Positions 59,496 to 64,000 of a stretch of DNA of 64,000 bases are shown here, piece after piece. This DNA is from DAIDKA01 sp035503515 (GTDB taxonomy: Bacteria; Pseudomonadota; Gammaproteobacteria; Steroidobacterales; Steroidobacteraceae). Position 1 is the stretch's first letter. The number at the start of each line of letters is the position of its first letter. The notes beneath the pieces are model-generated. The model had not been told where the DNA came from, made no database searches, and saw only the letters and a list, made by a program, of their open reading frames with translations. The DNA lies in assembly GCA_035503515.1 (NCBI GenBank), contig DATJTJ010000062.1:8773-72772 (forward strand). The letters run 5' to 3'. A program made the translations under genes and the position numbers.

Positions 59496-61928
59496 GTGAG
59501 TCAGCAGGATCGGCAAGACAGCCCGGCATCCTCGAGCCTGAGGTTTCTGGAGGGCGGGGGCGAGATGGGCGCGCTGATGCGCGCCCACGACTGGAGCCGC
59601 ACGTCACTCGGCCGGCCCGAGGGCTGGCCGCAGCCGCTGCGCCTGGCGCTGCGGATGCTGCTCAACAGCGGCCACCCCATGTACATCTGGTGGGGACCGC
59701 AGCTGCTGTGCTTCTACAACGATGCCTACCGCGCCAGCATCGGTACCGACCGGCACCCGGGCTCGCTCGGGCAGCCGGGGCGCAGCGTGTGGGCGGAGAT
59801 CTGGCCGATCATCGGTCCGCAGATCGACCAGGTGATGGCGGGCGACGGCGCCACCTGGAACGAGAACCAGCTGGTGCCGATCTCCCGGCACGGCCGTGTC
59901 GAGGAGGTGTACTGGACCTACAGCTACAACCCCATCGATGACGAATCCTCGCCCAGCGGGGTCGGGGGCGTGCTGGTGATCTGCACCGAAACCACCCGTC
60001 AGGTGATGGCCGAGATGAACGTGCGCGCCGCCGAGGCGCGCTGGCGGGAACTGTTCGACCAGGCGCCGGGCTTCATGTGCGTGCTGCGCGGACCCGAGCA
60101 TCGCTTCGAGTACTACAACCAGCGCTATGCCGTCGTCGTCGCGGAGCGGGAGATCCTCGGCAGGACGGTGCTCGAGGCCCTGCCGGAGGTCGAGGAGCAG
60201 GGCTTCATCGCGCTGCTCGACCGGGTGTACCGGACGGGCAAGGCACACGTCGCGGACGCGGCGCCCATCCATCTGCCGCAGCCCGGCGATCCGCACCGGC
60301 TGCATCTGCGCTATCTCGACTTCGTGTACCAGCCGATCCGCGACGCGGCCGGAGCGGTGACCGGCATCTTCGTCCAGGGCGCCGACGTGACCGAACGCGT
60401 GCTCGCGACCCGCGCGCTCGCCGACAGCGAGGACCGCTTCCGGACCCTCGCCGACAACATCGCCTCGCTGTGCTGCATGGCCGACGAGACCGGCGACGTG
60501 TTCTGGTACAACAGCCGCTGGTACCAGTACACGGGCATCAGCCCCGGGGAACTGCGCGGCTGGGGCTGGGGGGCCGCCGTCGACCCGCAGGCGCTGCCCG
60601 AAGTCATGCGGCGCTGGCGCGAATCCCTCGCCACCGGCGCGCGCTTCGAGATGACGGTGCCGATCAGGAGCGCGGCCGGCGAGTACCATCCCTTCCTGAC
60701 GCGCGTGGTGCCGCTGCGGGATGCGACGGGCAACATCATCCGCTGGTTCGGGACCAACACCGACATCTCGCAGCAGCTGGCGGCCGAGGACGCGTTGCGC
60801 GAAGCGGACCGGCGCAAGGACGAGTTCCTGGCCATTCTCGCGCATGAACTGCGCAATCCGCTCGCCCCGGTCCGCAACGCGGCCAAGGTGCTGCGCGCCC
60901 CCGGGGCCGACAGCAAGACCCGGGAACTGGCGACCAGCATCATCGACCGGCAGATCCAGACCATGGCCGGGCTGCTCGACGACCTGCTCGACGTCTCACG
61001 GATCACGCAGGGCCAGATCGACCTGCACCGGCAGCGCACGCCGATCGGCGCGATCATCGAGTCGAGCCTGGAAGTCGCCCGGCCGCTCATCGAATCGCGC
61101 GGTCATACGCTCAACGTGTCGCTGCCGCCGGAATCGATCCTGGTGGACGCCGACCCGCTGCGCCTGTCGCAGGTGTTCTCGAACCTGCTGACCAACGCCG
61201 CCAAGTACACCGACCCGGGGGGTCGCATCGATCTCGTCGCGGAACCCACCGACACCGGCGTCAACGTCTGCATCCGCGATACCGGGGTCGGGCTCGAGCC
61301 CGAATCGATCGCGCAGATATTCGGGATCTTCTCGCAGGTGAAGAGCACGCTGCACCACGCCGGCGGCGGCCTGGGCATCGGCCTCGCGCTGGTGAAGGGC
61401 CTGGTCGAACTGCACGGCGGCCGCGTCAGCGCCGCAAGCGCGGGCGTCGGGCGCGGCAGCGAATTCCGCGTCTGGCTGCCGACGCGGGGCAGCGGGGCCG
61501 GGATCGCGGTGCCATCCGCGCCGCAGCCGCAGGCGGGCCCGCAGTCGCGGCGGCGGATCCTGGTGGTCGATGACAACGTCGATGCCGCGCAGAGCCTGGG
61601 CTTTCTGCTCACCCTGGCCGGGCACGAACTGCACGTCGCGCACGACGGCGAGCAGGCCGTGGTGATGGCGCGCGACCTGCAGCCCGACGTCGCGCTCATC
61701 GACATCGGGCTACCCAAGTTGAGCGGCTACGAGGTCGCGCAGCTCATCCGCGGCGAGGCGTGGGGCGGCCGCGTGGCGCTGATCGCCCTCACGGGCTGGG
61801 GCCAGGATGAGGACAAGCGCCGGGCGCTGGCGGCCGGCTTCGATTTCCACCTCACCAAGCCGGTGGATCCGGAGCACCTGGATGCGCTGATCGCGCGCGG
61901 CGGGGCGGGCGGTCCCGGGCCGACCTAG
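59496..61928 (+). CDS. Cytosolic PAS-PAS-PAS hybrid histidine kinase with receiver
   Basis: 810 residues, no transmembrane helix. An N-terminal PAS-like unit (DWSRTSLGRPEGWPQPLRLA, PMYIWWGPQLLCFYNDAYR) recurrent in bacterial hybrid kinases, two more PAS domains (~185-310 and ~315-440; NSRWYQYTGISPGELRGWGW), HisKA (FLAILAHELRNPLAPVRN), ATPase motifs NLLTNAAKY, DTGVGL, GGGLGIGLAL and a C-terminal receiver (LVVDDNVDAAQ, LIDIGLPKLSGYE, LTKPVD). No output domain, so phosphate must go to an Hpt or another regulator. GTG start. Starts 84 bp after the sensor kinase. Confidence 0.88.
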   Translation: MSQQDRQDSPASSSLRFLEGGGEMGALMRAHDWSRTSLGRPEGWPQPLRLALRMLLNSGHPMYIWWGPQLLCFYNDAYRASIGTDRHPGSLGQPGRSVWAEIWPIIGPQIDQVMAGDGATWNENQLVPISRHGRVEEVYWTYSYNPIDDESSPSGVGGVLVICTETTRQVMAEMNVRAAEARWRELFDQAPGFMCVLRGPEHRFEYYNQRYAVVVAEREILGRTVLEALPEVEEQGFIALLDRVYRTGKAHVADAAPIHLPQPGDPHRLHLRYLDFVYQPIRDAAGAVTGIFVQGADVTERVLATRALADSEDRFRTLADNIASLCCMADETGDVFWYNSRWYQYTGISPGELRGWGWGAAVDPQALPEVMRRWRESLATGARFEMTVPIRSAAGEYHPFLTRVVPLRDATGNIIRWFGTNTDISQQLAAEDALREADRRKDEFLAILAHELRNPLAPVRNAAKVLRAPGADSKTRELATSIIDRQIQTMAGLLDDLLDVSRITQGQIDLHRQRTPIGAIIESSLEVARPLIESRGHTLNVSLPPESILVDADPLRLSQVFSNLLTNAAKYTDPGGRIDLVAEPTDTGVNVCIRDTGVGLEPESIAQIFGIFSQVKSTLHHAGGGLGIGLALVKGLVELHGGRVSAASAGVGRGSEFRVWLPTRGSGAGIAVPSAPQPQAGPQSRRRILVVDDNVDAAQSLGFLLTLAGHELHVAHDGEQAVVMARDLQPDVALIDIGLPKLSGYEVAQLIRGEAWGGRVALIALTGWGQDEDKRRALAAGFDFHLTKPVDPEHLDALIARGGAGGPGPT

Positions 61929-62755
61929 AAACTGGCGGTCGCCGGATCCGGGCCGATGCGGCCGTCGGGCGAGTCCAGGCCCGCGATGGCCTCCAGGTCG
62001 GCGGCACTCAGGGAGAAGCCCTGCACGTCGAGATTCTCGGCGATGCGGCTCGCGGTCACCGACTTCGGAATGACGATCAGGCCGCGCTCCAGGTGCCAGC
62101 GGATGATGACCTGGGCCGGGGTCTTTCCGAGGCGCGCCGCGATGGCGCCGATCACCGGATCCTTGAGTTCCTTGCCCTGGCCGAGCGGACTCCAGGACTC
62201 GGTGGCGATGCCGAGGGACTTGTGCGTCTCGGTCAGCGCGCGCTGCTGGAAATGCGGATGCAGTTCGACCTGGTTCAATACCGGGGTGACGCCGGTTTCA
62301 TCGATGATGCGCCTGAGATGGTCGGCGCCGAAATTTGAAACGCCGATCGAGCGCACCCGGCCCTCCTCCTTCAGCCGCACCAGCGCCCGCCAGGAGTCGA
62401 CGTAGAGGTCGCGCCGGGGCGAGGGCCAGTGAATGAGGTACAGGTCCAGGTAATCCAGGCCCAGCCGCTTGACGCTGTGCTCGAAGGCCTTCAGCGCCGC
62501 ATCGAAACCCTGGTCCGCATTCCACAGCTTGGTGGTGACGAACACCTGTTCGCGGGGCAGTTCCGAGGCCCGCAGGCCCTCGCCCACGCCGATTTCATTG
62601 ACGTAGACGGCCGCGGTATCGATGTGCCGGTAGCCGCTCGCGAGCGCGGTTTTGACCACGGAGGCCGTGATGTCCGGGGGTGTCTGGAAGACGCCAAGCC
62701 CCAGTTGCGGGATCGTGTTACCGTCGCGCAGGCCGAACAGCGGTTGATTGCTCAT
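61925..62755 (-). CDS. Aldo/keto reductase (2,5-diketo-gluconate reductase type)
   Basis: 276 residues, NADPH-dependent. Complete catalytic tetrad: Asp46 and Tyr51 in GYRHIDTAAVYVNE, Lys76 in VTTKLWNA, His109 in DLYLIHWP. NADPH-binding VIPKSVTASRIAENL near the C-terminus. Substrate uncertain, as usual for AKR3/5 enzymes; methylglyoxal and other aldehydes are common ones. Convergent with the hybrid kinase (4-bp overlap). Confidence 0.92.
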   Translation of the reverse strand: MSNQPLFGLRDGNTIPQLGLGVFQTPPDITASVVKTALASGYRHIDTAAVYVNEIGVGEGLRASELPREQVFVTTKLWNADQGFDAALKAFEHSVKRLGLDYLDLYLIHWPSPRRDLYVDSWRALVRLKEEGRVRSIGVSNFGADHLRRIIDETGVTPVLNQVELHPHFQQRALTETHKSLGIATESWSPLGQGKELKDPVIGAIAARLGKTPAQVIIRWHLERGLIVIPKSVTASRIAENLDVQGFSLSAADLEAIAGLDSPDGRIGPDPATASF

Positions 62756-62860
62756 GGCCGCATTCTAGTCCAGCCGGCCGACATAATCGGCAGGCCTTTC
62801 GCGAATCCCGTCACGCCGTGTCCGTCTGATGGCCGACGCACTTCACGGAGTTGCGAATCG

Positions 62861-63460
62861 ATGACGAACAAAGCAACGCCCACGCGCTGCGCCTGGCCCG
62901 GTGCCGATCCCCTGTACATCGCCTACCACGACCGCGAGTGGGGGGTGCCGGTGCGCGACAGCCGCGACCTTTGGGAATACCTGTCGCTCGAGGCCTTCCA
63001 GGCCGGACTGTCCTGGATCACGGTGCTGCGCAAGCGCGAGCACTTCCGCGCGGCGTTCGCCGCATTCGATCCGGACACCGTGGCGCGCTTCGGCGAACGG
63101 GATGTGAAGCGGCTGCTCGGCGATGCCGGAATCATCCGCTCGCGGGCCAAGATCGTCGCGACCATCGGCAACGCCCGCGCGTACCTCGAGCTGCGCGAAC
63201 GGGGCGTGGATTTCGCGCAGTGGATCTGGGCGTTCGCCGACGATGCGCCGATCCAGAACGACCGGGCGCGCGCCGGCGACGTGCCGGCGGTCACGCCCGT
63301 CGCGCTCGAGATGTCGAAGGCGCTGAAGTCGAAGGGTTTCAAATTCGTCGGACCGACCATCGTCTACGCCTTCATGCAGGCCGTTGGCGTCGTCAACGAT
63401 CACGTCACCAGCTGCTTCAGGCACCGGCAGGTGAAGCGCCTGGGCCGGCGCGGGACATGA
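62861..63460 (+). CDS. tag: DNA-3-methyladenine glycosylase I
   Basis: 199 residues. Base-excision repair enzyme removing 3-methyladenine. The family start RCAWPGADPLYIAYHDREWG carries the first zinc ligands (Cys10, His23); LSLEAFQAGLSWITVLRKRE holds the active-site Glu; the C-terminal VNDHVTSCFRH supplies the other His and Cys ligands. The ATG at 62861 was chosen because the upstream open stretch is antisense to the reductase gene. Confidence 0.96.
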   Translation: MTNKATPTRCAWPGADPLYIAYHDREWGVPVRDSRDLWEYLSLEAFQAGLSWITVLRKREHFRAAFAAFDPDTVARFGERDVKRLLGDAGIIRSRAKIVATIGNARAYLELRERGVDFAQWIWAFADDAPIQNDRARAGDVPAVTPVALEMSKALKSKGFKFVGPTIVYAFMQAVGVVNDHVTSCFRHRQVKRLGRRGT

Positions 63461-63590
63461 CCGCGCCGCGGACCATTCGTTGCCAAACGTAAAAATGAGA
63501 CGCAGGTCATTCTTGCCCGCGAGCCGCGTTCGTTAAGTTATCCGCAGCTTTCGGAAATCCTACATTCGAAGCTGCGTTGAGAGAGTGCGC

Positions 63591-64000
63591 GTGGAAGACA
63601 GCGTCATTCAAAGTCAGTTCGCGCAAATGGCCTGGCGTGCCGAGGCCCGGGGTGGCGATGGCATCGAGGCGATCCTGCGCTCGATCCGCAAGCACCTCGG
63701 CATGGACGTGGCCTTCGTCGCCGAGTTCGGCGACCACGACCGGCTGTTCCGGCACGTCGATGCGCGCGGCCGCACTCCGGTCAAGGCCGGGGACCGCGTG
63801 CCGCTGGAAGTGGGCTACTGCCAGCGGGTGGTCGATGGCCGGCTGCCGCAGCTCATCATCGACGCCCACGCCCTGCCCGCCGCCGCGGCACTGCCCGAGA
63901 CCCGCGCCATCCCGATCGGCTCGCACATCAGCGTGCCCATCCGGCTGCGCGATGGCCGCCTGTACGGCACGTTCTGCTGCTTCAGTTTCGTCGCCGATCC
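63591..64000 (+). CDS. GAF-domain protein, 3' end cut by window
   Basis: At least 136 residues, running off the end. VEDSVIQSQFAQMAWRAEAR then a GAF domain (AILRSIRKHLGMDVAFVAEF, VGYCQRVVDGRLPQLIIDAH, SHISVPIRLRDGRLYGTFCC). GAF domains of this kind usually precede EAL, GGDEF or kinase outputs; the output is outside the window. GTG start with GAGAG upstream; a GTG two codons earlier (63585) is possible. Confidence 0.75.
   Translation, partial: MEDSVIQSQFAQMAWRAEARGGDGIEAILRSIRKHLGMDVAFVAEFGDHDRLFRHVDARGRTPVKAGDRVPLEVGYCQRVVDGRLPQLIIDAHALPAAAALPETRAIPIGSHISVPIRLRDGRLYGTFCCFSFVAD

Overview
The window is strongly GC-rich chromosomal DNA, densely packed with genes on both strands. The gene content points to a gammaproteobacterium, probably near the Xanthomonadales/Nevskiales/Steroidobacterales (inference). 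The main reason is that 19.2-38.0 kb reproduces the Pseudomonas aeruginosa neighbourhood pilGHIJ-chpA / gshB-tonB-yqgE-ruvX-pyrB / pilT-pilU / yggS-proC-yggT, with changes. I saw no rRNA, tRNA, insertion sequence, prophage or CRISPR array.

Layout. 0-10.4 kb is housekeeping: RNA pyrophosphohydrolase (cut by the window edge), a cobalamin/iron-chelate permease and its ATPase separated by other genes, a diguanylate cyclase, TyrA, PdxH, a Tat-exported Rossmann oxidoreductase, HisN-like phosphatase, cobalamin adenosyltransferase, AmpD, BioA and RsmE. 10.4-13.1 kb looks accessory: an AT-rich leader, a YjjJ-type HipA kinase, and an XRE repressor coupled to a membrane protein behind a repeat-rich promoter. 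13.2-16.0 kb holds a secreted protein divergent from a CadC-like membrane regulator with a periplasmic beta-propeller; the gap between them carries clear operator-like repeats. 16.1-18.9 kb has an HDOD protein and a cation/proton antiporter.

19.2-28.4 kb (minus strand) is the type IV pilus chemosensory operon pilG-pilH-pilI-pilJ-chpA-chpC-like. It has an unusually short PilJ and no adaptation enzymes (no PilK or ChpB). 28.6-32.5 kb (plus) is gshB-tonB-yqgE-ruvX-pyrB. 32.5-35.8 kb (minus) has three consecutive PilT/PilU retraction ATPases. 35.9-38.0 kb is yggS-proC-yggT. 38.2-47.4 kb carries an HU-like protein with promoter and terminator, an alpha/beta hydrolase, htpG with a heat-shock-like promoter, an orphan ParA, PpnN, an L,D-transpeptidase and a large LysM lytic transglycosylase. 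47.4-48.1 kb is a gene-poor stretch with a strong terminator, a possible small RNA and a small secreted protein.

48.2-63 kb is the most accessory-like part. A four-gene operon reads outer-membrane factor, short lipoprotein adaptor, CusA/CzcA-type RND pump and c-type cytochrome P460. It is divergent from an operon in which a secreted YVTN/YncE-like beta-propeller overlaps an OmpR-type regulator, which overlaps a histidine kinase whose periplasmic loop carries a His triplet. A cytosolic PAS hybrid kinase, an aldo/keto reductase, 3-methyladenine glycosylase I and a truncated GAF-domain protein finish the window. The pump, cytochrome and beta-propeller/two-component arrangement is the best candidate here for an under-described system.
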